A program made the position numbers and the translations under genes. Positions 1 through 6,739 of a stretch of DNA of 27,936 nucleotides are shown here, one piece after another. The stretch comes from JAJPKK01 sp035311445 (GTDB lineage Bacteria > Pseudomonadota > Alphaproteobacteria > Rhizobiales > Xanthobacteraceae): positions 1-27,936 of the forward strand of contig DATGCX010000165.1 of the NCBI GenBank assembly GCA_035311445.1, in the 5' to 3' direction. The notes under the pieces were generated by a model. That model worked only from the letters and a program-made list of their open reading frames with translations. It was not told the DNA's origin and searched no databases. The stretch's first letter is position 1. Every line of letters starts with the position of its first letter.

Positions 1-91
1 AAGAGGAAAGCGAAGCGAAGCCGGTGAAACCGAAGTGTGTCAGAAGCGTCCTTCGATCGTGATGACTGGTGGCCCGGTGCTATTTTGGCGC

Positions 92-133
92 AAAAAAGGA
101 CGGACCGGCCGCTTTACACGGTCCGGCCCGTCC
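92..133 (-). terminator. Intrinsic terminator of first HWRWGS-repeat gene
   Basis: An inverted repeat lies at 98-108 and 123-133. It pairs at 10 of 11 positions, and the odd one becomes a G-U pair in the minus-strand RNA. It is followed on the minus strand by six consecutive Ts (92-97 read as A on the plus strand). It sits 24 bp after the stop of the minus-strand gene ending at 157, so it is a textbook rho-independent terminator for that gene. Confidence 0.85.
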
Positions 134-156
134 AACTCGCCCTTGATCTTGCCAGA

Positions 157-441
157 TCAATAGCCCCAGCTGCCCCAACGCCAATGGCCGCCCCGGCTAC
201 CAAACCGCCAATGACCGCCGCCGAATCCGAAAACGCCTCGACTGCCCCACCGCCAATGGCCTCCACGGCTGCCCCACCGCCAATGGCCCCCGCCCCAGCC
301 CCACTGGACCGGCATGGCGTGATCGGTTGCCGTTGCGGCGCCGCCGATGGCAGCGCCGTTGGCGGGCAAAGCGGACGCCCCCGATGTTCCGGCGAGCCCG
401 ATGCCCGCCGCCACCAAACTTGCCAACAAGATCGTTCGCAT
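157..441 (-). CDS. Small secreted Gly/Trp/His-rich repeat protein, copy 1
   Basis: This 94-aa protein has no function I recognise. Residues 1 to about 25 are a clear Sec signal peptide: MRT, then a hydrophobic ILLASLVAAGIGLAG stretch, then an ASA cleavage site. A short linker leads to a mature part built almost wholly of four HWR(W/F)GS motifs separated by RG and GG. The start chosen is the ATG at 441 because GAAGGAG lies 8 nt upstream; a longer frame up to 567 only translates a repetitive upstream region. A paralogue with the same signal peptide and repeat lies at 862-1131. Regularly spaced His and Trp suggest metal, heme or glycan binding, or a surface structure, but this is inference. It is a monocistronic unit with its own terminator at 92-133. 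Confidence 0.8.
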   Translation of the reverse strand: MRTILLASLVAAGIGLAGTSGASALPANGAAIGGAATATDHAMPVQWGWGGGHWRWGSRGGHWRWGSRGVFGFGGGHWRFGSRGGHWRWGSWGY

Positions 442-533
442 CGTCACGTCTCCTTCGTTACCTGGGTCGATCACATTTTTTCTCGACCACCAGTCGGCGC
501 CCCCAGGATGCGGTTTGCTGATGTCGTTCGCAG

Positions 534-605
534 GCGTTAATCTGCCGTTCATTAATCTGCCGTTCATTAATCTGTCGTTTCGTTAATCTCTTGTTCATTA
601 TTGGC
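534..605. repeat. 15-bp tandem repeat upstream of mini-protein gene
   Basis: About four head-to-tail units resemble CGTTCATTAATCTGC: a partial unit at 534-545, exact or near-exact units at 546-560 and 561-575, and degenerate units at 576-590 and 591-605. The array lies roughly 95-165 bp upstream of the start at 441. A degenerate copy of the same motif (1301-1326) lies upstream of the paralogue, which suggests a regulatory binding array rather than chance. Confidence 0.6.
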
Positions 606-788
606 CCTGCTCAGGCGAAACCGCCCACGCCACCACAAACCAATATGCCTCCCAAACTCATGAAACGACCATTGGTTCCCATCCGATCGCAGCGAAACCA
701 GGTGAGATGAACTCAGGATCACCCATCAGGCCCGGTTTAATACGGTGGAGCATGACAGACGCCGCGTGAAGGCAATGGATATGACGAT
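606..788. other. Intergenic region, no gene seen
   Basis: This is AT/GC-mixed sequence between the tandem repeat array and the 3' hairpin of the second mini-protein gene. I see no reading frame with a ribosome-binding site or recognisable product, and no RNA gene. Confidence 0.5.
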
Positions 789-821
789 GCGGACCGGCCG
801 CTTTGCACAAGTCCGGTCCGC
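789..821 (-). terminator. Hairpin downstream of second mini-protein gene
   Basis: A perfect 9-bp inverted repeat (GCGGACCGG at 789-797, CCGGTCCGC at 813-821) lies 41 bp past the stop at 862. Its loop resembles the loop of the terminator at 92-133, so the two are homologous. No run of Ts follows on the minus strand, so termination may be weak or may only stabilise the 3' end. Confidence 0.5.
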
Positions 822-861
822 GTCCCTCAAACTGTCGAACTGTCCCGCAGGTCTTCCGGGA

Positions 862-1131
862 TCAATATCCCCAGCGGCCGCCGCTGCCCCAACGCCAGTG
901 ACCTCCACGGCTGCCCCAACGCCAATGGCCACCGAAGCCGTGGCTGCCCCATCGCCAATGGCCTCCGCGGCTGCCCCAACGCCAATGGCCCCATTGGACC
1001 TGCGTAACATAATCGGTCGCGGTCGCGGCATCGCCGATAACGGTACCGTTGACCGGCAAGGCCGACGTGCCCGACGTCCCGGCGAGCCCAATGCCCGTCG
1101 CAACCAAACTCGCCAACAAGCTGGTTCGCAT
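862..1131 (-). CDS. Small secreted Gly/Trp/His-rich repeat protein, copy 2
   Basis: This 89-aa protein is a paralogue of the one at 157-441. It has the same signal peptide pattern (MRTSLLASLVATGIGLAG, cleavage near SALP), a 20-residue linker ending in VQW, and four HWRWGS motifs joined by RG, HGFG and RGG spacers. Two adjacent ATGs exist (1134 and 1131). The second aligns with copy 1 and sits 8 nt from GAGGAG, so it is preferred. The mature part has almost no charged residues other than Arg and His. The function is unknown. The tandem arrangement points to a local duplication that included upstream and downstream control sequences. Confidence 0.78.
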   Translation of the reverse strand: MRTSLLASLVATGIGLAGTSGTSALPVNGTVIGDAATATDYVTQVQWGHWRWGSRGGHWRWGSHGFGGHWRWGSRGGHWRWGSGGRWGY

Positions 1132-1134
1132 CAT

Positions 1135-1800
1135 GATATCTCCTCGATTACCTGTGTTCGGTTGTTACCCGGTATGTGCTTCGCAGTCGCGCTCGCCCCA
1201 GTGTGATCTTTTTCTCATGCCGTCCTGCCCAAAAGCTATTTATGGTGGACGCCATCGTTTATGATAATTATTGCCGATTTAGTCTTTTCGACGTCGCAGG
1301 CATTTATCTGTTGTTCATTTATCGCCTCATCAGTGAAGTGAACTATTCTGAGAACCGGTATTTGCATATTATCTGAATTACCGAAGCGACGATCGCCACC
1401 ATCTGGTTGCATAAACTCAAGGTGTCACCGACTCGAGCCAGGCCAGATGGGTTGATGGTTTTATTGCCGCAGCGGACAAACGTCGCACCACTGCAGTGGA
1501 TATTTCCGCGCGCTTTGTCTATTGCGCCGCAACATCGTACTGCGGTCCCAATACCAGACAGGATACATTGCGGGTCAGCAAAAAGGTACTGCCTCAGCAT
1601 TCTACGAGGGCGCACAAATTTTTTCCTGAGAGCGTAAGCAAGCGCATCCCGACGCTGCCGGCCCAATGCAGATTGCGGCTCAGGGCGCTCGCGATGCGAT
1701 CGCCAACTCCATCGCCTCCAGCTTACCTGCCGCCCCAATAGTTGCTAGCATTAACTATTCGAGGCAGTCCGATGGGCCGGCTGCCATGAGGGAGCGAAAG
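1135..1800. other. Long intergenic region between divergent genes
   Basis: About 665 bp lie between the second mini-protein gene and the exported cytochrome-like gene. It holds the promoter of each and the degenerate repeat at 1301-1326. Open frames run through 1343-1740 on both strands but have no ribosome-binding site or recognisable product. Short protein-like stretches in different plus frames around 1500-1740 could be the remains of a decayed gene, but I cannot support a call. Confidence 0.4.
1301..1326. repeat. Degenerate copy of the 15-bp upstream repeat
   Basis: The sequence CATTTATCTG followed by TTGTTCATTTATC closely matches two consecutive units of the 534-605 array (CATTAATCTG, then CCGTTCATTAATC). 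It lies about 170-195 bp upstream of the second mini-protein gene on the same side as the array of copy 1. Confidence 0.45.
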
Positions 1801-3978
1801 ATGACTTTCAAACGCGCGTTGTATTTGGGCACTGCCGGCGTGGCACTAGCAGCAGTTGCCGTAGCTGCGCCTACACAGGTGCGGGCGCAGGCGACCGCGA
1901 TCGCCATAGACAGCGACGACATCGGCGGCGTCGTCACCGGACCAGGCGGGCCCGAAGCCGGCGTATGGGTGATTGCGGAGACCAATGATCTTGCTACCAA
2001 GTTCGCCAGGGTCGTGGTCACCGATGACCAGGGCCGCTACGTCATTCCGGACCTTCCCAAGGCCAACTACACCATCTGGGTGCGCGGTTACGGACTGGTG
2101 GATTCTCGCAAGGTGCAGAGCGCCCCAGGCAAGCTCGTCAATCTCACGGCGACACCGGCCCCGACCGAAGCTGCGGCTGCCGAATATTATCCCGGTATGT
2201 ATTGGTATTCGATGCTTGAGATCCCGGGCAAGGACCAGTTCCCCGGCACCGGCGCCAAGGGCAACGGCATTCCGGAATTCATGAAGTCGCAGAATGCCTG
2301 GATCGACACCGTGAAGAATGCCTGCCAGTCGTGCCATGCGCTCGGCTCGAACGGCATCCGCCACCTGTCGTCGAAACTCGGAACCTTCAAGAACTCGACC
2401 GAGGCATGGGAGCGGCGTATCCAATCCGGCCAGGCCATGGCCAACATGGCGCTCGCCATCAATCGGCTCGGTCCGACCAAGGGGCTGTCGCTTTATGCTG
2501 ACTGGACCGATCGCATCACCAAGGGCGAGCTGCCCGCGTCCAAACCCGAGCGGCCCAAAGGTATCGAGCGCAATCTCGTCGTCAGCATGTGGGATTGGTC
2601 AACCCCGAAGATCTACCTTCACGACGCGATCTCGTCGGACAAGCGCAATCCGCGACTCAATGCCAACGGCCTGATCTACGGCTCGCCCGAAGAGGCAGCT
2701 GACTTTGTGCCGGTACTCGATCCGATGAAGAACACCGCCACGATGATCAAGCATCCCTATCTCGATCCGAAGACCCCATCGAGCCGGGAAAATACGATGG
2801 GCCCCTCGCCCTATTGGGGTGACGATCCGATTTGGGACAGCCACACCTCAATCCACAATCCGATCATGGACGAGAAGGGACGGGTGTGGTTCACCGCGAA
2901 GCTGCGGCCTGACGAAAACCCGGCTTTCTGCAAGCAGGGCTCCGACCACCCGTCCGCCAAAGTGGCGCCGATCGCGGTGTCCGGGCGACAGCTCTCCATG
3001 TATGATCCGAAGACCGAGAAGTGGTCGCTCATCAACACCTGCTTCAATACCCACCACCTCTATTTTGGCCACGACGCCAACAACACCCTGTGGATCAGCC
3101 AGGGCGGCCCGCAGAGCGGCGTGGTCGGTTGGCTCAACACCAAGCTCTACGAACAGACCGGCGATGATGTGAAAGCGCAGGGTTGGACCCCGATCATTGT
3201 CGACACCAACGGCAACGGCAAACGCGATGCCTTTGTGGAAGCCAATCAGCTGCTCGATCCGTCCAAGGATAAGCGCGTAATGGCGGCCTTCTATGGTGTA
3301 CAGCCAAGTCCGATCGACGACACGGTCTGGGGTCAGTCGATGGACGTCGGATTCTCCCGCATGGATCAGCCCGGCTACATCATCCACCTCATCCCGGGCG
3401 ACAATCCGAGCGAGACCGCGCTCGCGGAATTGTTCCTGCCCCCGGATGAAGGATACGGCTCACGCGGCATCGATCTCACCACCGACGGCGTCGTGTGGAC
3501 GGTGCTCTCGAGCGGCCATATGGCGAGCTTCGATCGCAAGAAATGCACACGGCCGATTAACGGGCCGGAGGCGCTCTCTGGCAAGCTGTGCCCGGAGGGC
3601 TGGACGCTCTACAAGTTCCCGGGCCCGCAGTTCAAAGGGGTAACGGACCAGGGCAGCGCCGAGCACGCGTACTACATCTGGGTCGACCGCTTCAACACAC
3701 TGGGCCTCGGCGAAAACGTGCCGATCGCCTCGACCAACGGCGGCGAGTCGCTCACCGCGATCGTCGACGGCAGGTTCGTGACCCTGCGGGTTCCGTATCC
3801 GATGGGCTTCTTCACCAAGAACGCCGACGGGCGTATCGACGATCCGAACGGCGGTTGGCAGGGCAGGGGCCTGTGGACCACCTCAGGTACACGCACCAAC
3901 TTCCATGGCGAAGGCGGCATCGAGGCGCAGCCGAAAGTGTACAAGCTGCAGATCAGGCCAAATCCACTGGCAAATTGA
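1801..3978 (+). CDS. Exported cytochrome-like protein with carboxypeptidase-regulatory-like domain
   Basis: This is a 725-aa exported protein. Residues 1-31 are a Sec signal peptide ending QVRAQA. Residues about 39-110 form a carboxypeptidase-regulatory-like (CarboxypepD_reg) beta sandwich, with GGVVTGPGGPEAGVWV and a DDQGRYVIPDLPKANY turn. Residues 175-179 are CQSCH, a covalent haem c site with flanks typical of a mono-haem domain. From about residue 330 to the end, recurring blocks such as GRVWFTAKL, NTLWISQGG and DGVVWTVLSSG resemble virginiamycin-B-lyase-type beta-propeller blades. The start at 1801 follows GGGAG; an in-frame ATG at 1786 and a longer frame from 1666 are less likely. It probably acts in the periplasm as a redox or substrate-oxidising enzyme; the substrate is unknown. 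It faces a membrane operon (6363-4263) that may be its partner. Confidence 0.85.
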   Translation: MTFKRALYLGTAGVALAAVAVAAPTQVRAQATAIAIDSDDIGGVVTGPGGPEAGVWVIAETNDLATKFARVVVTDDQGRYVIPDLPKANYTIWVRGYGLVDSRKVQSAPGKLVNLTATPAPTEAAAAEYYPGMYWYSMLEIPGKDQFPGTGAKGNGIPEFMKSQNAWIDTVKNACQSCHALGSNGIRHLSSKLGTFKNSTEAWERRIQSGQAMANMALAINRLGPTKGLSLYADWTDRITKGELPASKPERPKGIERNLVVSMWDWSTPKIYLHDAISSDKRNPRLNANGLIYGSPEEAADFVPVLDPMKNTATMIKHPYLDPKTPSSRENTMGPSPYWGDDPIWDSHTSIHNPIMDEKGRVWFTAKLRPDENPAFCKQGSDHPSAKVAPIAVSGRQLSMYDPKTEKWSLINTCFNTHHLYFGHDANNTLWISQGGPQSGVVGWLNTKLYEQTGDDVKAQGWTPIIVDTNGNGKRDAFVEANQLLDPSKDKRVMAAFYGVQPSPIDDTVWGQSMDVGFSRMDQPGYIIHLIPGDNPSETALAELFLPPDEGYGSRGIDLTTDGVVWTVLSSGHMASFDRKKCTRPINGPEALSGKLCPEGWTLYKFPGPQFKGVTDQGSAEHAYYIWVDRFNTLGLGENVPIASTNGGESLTAIVDGRFVTLRVPYPMGFFTKNADGRIDDPNGGWQGRGLWTTSGTRTNFHGEGGIEAQPKVYKLQIRPNPLAN

Positions 3979-4012
3979 GCTGTGCGGTAGCGTAAACTCG
4001 CCGACGGCGATG

Positions 4013-4046
4013 GCGGCCCGCGACAGAGAACCCCGTCGCGGGCCGC
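4013..4046 (+). terminator. Strong hairpin after exported cytochrome-like gene
   Basis: A perfect 12-bp inverted repeat (4013-4024 and 4035-4046, arms GCGGCCCGCGAC / GTCGCGGGCCGC) with a 10-nt loop starts 35 bp after the stop at 3978. It is followed by GCTTGTGT rather than a pure T run, so it is a likely but not ideal terminator. Confidence 0.65.
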
Positions 4047-4125
4047 GCTTGTGTCCCTCGCGGCGAGGTTTCGCCCGCGCGTCGGGTCGCTGCAGGTCGA
4101 ACACTCAAGCGTCGCGCCTGATCGC

Positions 4126-4197
4126 GGCCGGACTTGTCCCGGCCACCCCGATTATCCCCCCGTCAGCGTCCTGAAAATTCGCGATCGCTGGGACAAG
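4126..4197. repeat. REP-like intergenic palindromic element
   Basis: GGCCGG at 4126-4131 pairs with CCGGCC at 4139-4144 around CTTGTCC, and CTTGTCCC (4133-4140) is repeated inverted as GGGACAAG (4190-4197). The core with GGGACAAG and CCGGCC matches a dispersed intergenic palindrome I recall from Bradyrhizobiaceae genomes. A related core (CCGGGACAAGCCTGGC) occurs again near 18380. Confidence 0.5.
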
Positions 4198-4262
4198 ACC
4201 GACGACGACACACGGGCGTGCGATTCAACCGCATGCCTCATCAGGCCTGCAAAACAGCTCTG

Positions 4263-4751
4263 CTATTGGGCGTACAAATTTCCAAGGTACGCGGTCAGTC
4301 GCCCGGCGACGAGAACGGCGGCCCACCAAAGACAGGTAACGGCGACAAATTTATATGCGCGCTGAGGAACCGTGCCTTTGGATTCCCATTCCGGGCTCTC
4401 TCGGCGCAGGGTGTTGAAATAGTACCACGTCACCACCAGGCCAGAAATCACCAGCGAGAATTTGATGATAAAAGCCCAGTCAGACAGATATTTCGACGGC
4501 TTGGTCATCCACAAGGTGAATCCGCTCAGGAACTGGAACACCACCGCAACCCAGACGACCGGGAACAGCCGGGTGAGGGACGTGAGCGGGATGGTTCGGA
4601 AGAATCCGAGCAGTCGCAGTCCAAAGATGAAGATGAAGCCGATAACGATCGCTGTTCCCCACGCATGCACAGTCAGCGCGAACGGCCAACCCCACAACGA
4701 CTCCCCTCTCGCCCATTCGGAGAATTGCGAGTTTTCCAGATACTCGAGCAC
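4263..4751 (-). CDS. Four-helix membrane protein, DUF6644-like
   Basis: This 162-aa integral membrane protein has about four hydrophobic helices (near residues 27-48, 62-82, 92-112 and 135-155). It starts with GTG at 4751 behind GGAGGA. It is homologous to the C-terminal third of the 471-aa protein encoded upstream: both have a TVH motif at the start of helix 1 (H29 here), then LR(L/V)LGF(F/W)(R/K)(T/S)(I/V)P, then R(L)(F/L)P, and a final GRL near the C-terminus. The family resembles what I recall as DUF6644, with no known function. It is the last gene of a minus-strand operon and faces the exported cytochrome-like gene tail to tail. A role as a b-type haem or quinone-site subunit is inference. 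Confidence 0.8.
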   Translation of the reverse strand: MLEYLENSQFSEWARGESLWGWPFALTVHAWGTAIVIGFIFIFGLRLLGFFRTIPLTSLTRLFPVVWVAVVFQFLSGFTLWMTKPSKYLSDWAFIIKFSLVISGLVVTWYYFNTLRRESPEWESKGTVPQRAYKFVAVTCLWWAAVLVAGRLTAYLGNLYAQ

Positions 4752-4814
4752 TCTTCAGTCCTCCCTCAATTGTCAGGCTCGCGCCGCGGTCGCGCGCTGC
4801 CGCACAAATGCGCT

Positions 4815-4931
4815 CTAGTGGTCGAATCGGTCCACGGCCTTGTTCATGCGGTACAGTGCTGCGAAAACCACGGCGAGTACGAAACCGTTGACCGCAAGAA
4901 CCATCAGAAGAATGTTCACGCTGTTGCTCAT
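4815..4931 (-). CDS. 38-aa single-pass membrane microprotein
   Basis: A short frame reads MSNSVNILLMVLAVNGFV, then a continuing hydrophobic stretch, then YRMNKAVDRFDH. It is one transmembrane helix (about residues 6-27) with a charged C-terminal tail. It starts 16 nt after the stop of the 471-aa gene, with an AGGAAAG ribosome-binding site 8 nt from its ATG, and ends 63 nt before the GTG of the 162-aa gene. Its position between two membrane-protein genes and its good translation signal argue that it is real. Single-helix subunits of this kind are usual in respiratory complexes, so it may be an assembly or stabilising subunit (inference). Confidence 0.72.
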   Translation of the reverse strand: MSNSVNILLMVLAVNGFVLAVVFAALYRMNKAVDRFDH

Positions 4932-4947
4932 GAGCGCTCTTTCCTGA

Positions 4948-6363
4948 TTACAGATAGGGCAGCAGCCGGCCGCACGCGATTACACCGGCCCAGCATACCA
5001 GGACCAGAACGGCAACCGCCTTTGCCAGCGCGGGTGCATCTTCTCCTGCCTTGAGTTTCCACAGGCGGTCGGACAAGGAGAAATACAGAACTGCCGTCGC
5101 GCCGATTGGAATAAAGGCGATCTTAGGTGCGAACGTATAGTCGTTCACCACATAACGATAGGTGTCGGCGAGCATCATCAGCATTCCGGTAAACACATTC
5201 ATCACCACCGCCAGAACCCCCAGCGGAAGCAGCCGGTGCACGGCGGAAAACGGCACCGATTTCCAGAATCCCAGGACACGTAGCACAACGGCCAAAACCG
5301 TGGCGAATAGCAGCGTGAAGCCGAAGAAATGCACGGTTTGCCACGGCACGAACCAGATCACGTTGTTGATCAGCAGTTCGATCGACTGGGATATGCCAGC
5401 TGTCGGGTCGGTGGGCAGCACATCCGTCGGTACCCGGATTTCTGGATGATTGATCTGTCCGCCGCGATGGCCGGTTTCAGCCATGATGGCCAGGGTGATA
5501 ATCGCGAAGAGCAGGACCAAATAGAGCGATGCGTTGGAAAAGCGCCCCGCGTAGCGATATCGCCACAGTTCAATCCAAGCGGCGACCCCGGTAAATCCGA
5601 CGCCGAACAGCGTCCACAATGCCATGTCGCGGTGGGCGTTGATCACGGCCTTGGAAATCTCGGGAATCGGCGGGACCGTCAATGCCCACATGGCAGCGGC
5701 ACCGGTGACATAAGTCGGGACGATCACAATGCTGCAGATGACAAAGACCACAAGGCTACTGCGCTTCAACGCATCGTTGTCCGCGACAAGCGCAACGATG
5801 TAAAAAGCGAGCGCCATTACGAATCCCACGGTCGGGAAGTGATTCAGGATCATGTGCACGTGCGACCACGCCTGCGGAGTGGCAGTTGAGGCAAGCCCCG
5901 CGGGCACGACCCGCTCCAGTTCGCGGTGATTGATCTCCCAGCCAAGCTCATCCGCGACGATCATCAGAACCAACGTGGCGCACGCGAGTCCCAGAGTCAC
6001 TTTCAGGGCCTGCTCCGACAGGTAGCCGGCGGCGCGACTGCGCCACAGTTCAAACAATGCGTAGCCGCCGGTGATCAACAGGATCACGACTGCCGCAAGC
6101 CCCCAGCCATAATGGACGTTCATCACCTGTTGGGAAATCTTCGGGTCCTGCGACAACAGCGCCATCGACCGATCACCGCTGAAGTAAGTCGGAATCGCCA
6201 GTGCGCCCAGGATACCAAAAAAGACGAGACAGGTTCGCTTCACGATCTCATTTTTGGTGTGCAGCGCGGTGATATAAAAGCCGAGCACGAATATCAGTCC
6301 GACTGACGGGAAGACACTGACCAGAATGTGCAGATGCGACCAGGACTGCGGGATCAGATGCAT
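4948..6363 (-). CDS. Polytopic membrane protein with two duplicated His-rich modules and a DUF6644-like module
   Basis: This 471-aa protein has about 12 hydrophobic helices. Residues 7-150 and 165-310 are two copies of one module. Both have WSH(L/V)H (H10/H12 and H168/H170), PTY followed by G (P58, P216), a lone loop or helix histidine (H84, H244), ELWR and AG-S motifs, and INH(R/P)E (H146, H306). Offsets between copies are a constant 158-160 residues, so this is an internal duplication. Residues 325-471 form a third module homologous to the downstream 162-aa protein, with TVH at H345 and GRLLPYL at the end. Conserved in-membrane histidines suggest haem b or metal ligands. It starts with ATG behind a GGGGGGAG site, and a TATAAT box lies at 6410-6415. 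It leads an operon with the 38-aa and 162-aa genes. I know no characterised homologue. Confidence 0.82.
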   Translation of the reverse strand: MHLIPQSWSHLHILVSVFPSVGLIFVLGFYITALHTKNEIVKRTCLVFFGILGALAIPTYFSGDRSMALLSQDPKISQQVMNVHYGWGLAAVVILLITGGYALFELWRSRAAGYLSEQALKVTLGLACATLVLMIVADELGWEINHRELERVVPAGLASTATPQAWSHVHMILNHFPTVGFVMALAFYIVALVADNDALKRSSLVVFVICSIVIVPTYVTGAAAMWALTVPPIPEISKAVINAHRDMALWTLFGVGFTGVAAWIELWRYRYAGRFSNASLYLVLLFAIITLAIMAETGHRGGQINHPEIRVPTDVLPTDPTAGISQSIELLINNVIWFVPWQTVHFFGFTLLFATVLAVVLRVLGFWKSVPFSAVHRLLPLGVLAVVMNVFTGMLMMLADTYRYVVNDYTFAPKIAFIPIGATAVLYFSLSDRLWKLKAGEDAPALAKAVAVLVLVCWAGVIACGRLLPYL

Positions 6364-6713
6364 ATAGGGCTCCCCCCTACCCGATTGAGATTACACGGGT
6401 ATTTGATTTATTATAAGCGGATATCAATTCGCCTGCGCTGCGTCAACGAAATCGTTCGCCACCTGTGGGCGATCCCGCGGAACGTACTGCAACCGCAGAC
6501 GCGGCGCTGAGGGCTGGCTCGGCCAGGTTCAATTTCATCGCTGTGGCCTCCGCGATGCGGATCATTTTTGATTATCGCACCGGCTCATGACTGCGCCCCA
6601 ATATTCACTTATCATCTTTGCACGCCGGCTGCCAATGGTTTGCACCACTCCGACGGTTCGCCGATCGCGTCGAGCCGTCCAAATTCTCCACGATTTGCGA
6701 TCAAGGGCGTCTG
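6364..6713. other. Divergent promoter region
   Basis: About 350 bp separate the minus-strand membrane operon from the plus-strand thiolase-like gene. Apart from the TATAAT box at 6410-6415 and the start-region duplication beginning at 6698, I see no gene, RNA or repeat. Confidence 0.5.
6410..6415 (-). promoter_or_regulatory. -10 box for membrane operon
   Basis: A perfect TATAAT reads on the minus strand at 6415-6410, about 47 nt upstream of the ATG at 6363. No good -35 box lies 17 bp further up. TTGAT and ATCAA halves flank the region 15 bp apart, so an activator may be needed. Confidence 0.45.
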
Positions 6714-6739
6714 ATGAGTTACGATCAAGGGCGTCTGAT
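6698..6739 (+). repeat. In-frame duplication across a start region
   Basis: The 18-bp sequence CGATCAAGGGCGTCTGAT occurs at 6698-6715 and again at 6722-6739, a 24-bp period. The first copy supplies the AAGGG ribosome-binding site and leads into ATG at 6714. In the second copy the matching codon is ATA. Confidence 0.8.

Noticed and set aside
1..62. Possible 3' end of an upstream gene on the plus strand (an E/K/P-rich frame ending at a TGA at 60-62)
   Set aside because: Only about 20 codons are visible, with no recognisable domain; it cannot be told from chance.
1343..1741. Overlapping open frames on both strands, some with protein-like stretches
   Set aside because: No ribosome-binding site, no family resemblance, and the protein-like parts fall in different frames; at most a decayed gene.
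5329..6306. Plus-strand frames opposite the 471-aa membrane protein
   Set aside because: Antisense shadows without domains; the minus-strand frame has conserved internal repeats and a promoter.
6401..6428. Second FNR-type box made from TTGAT and ATCAA ahead of the membrane operon
   Set aside because: The halves are 15 bp apart rather than 4, so it does not fit the FNR consensus.
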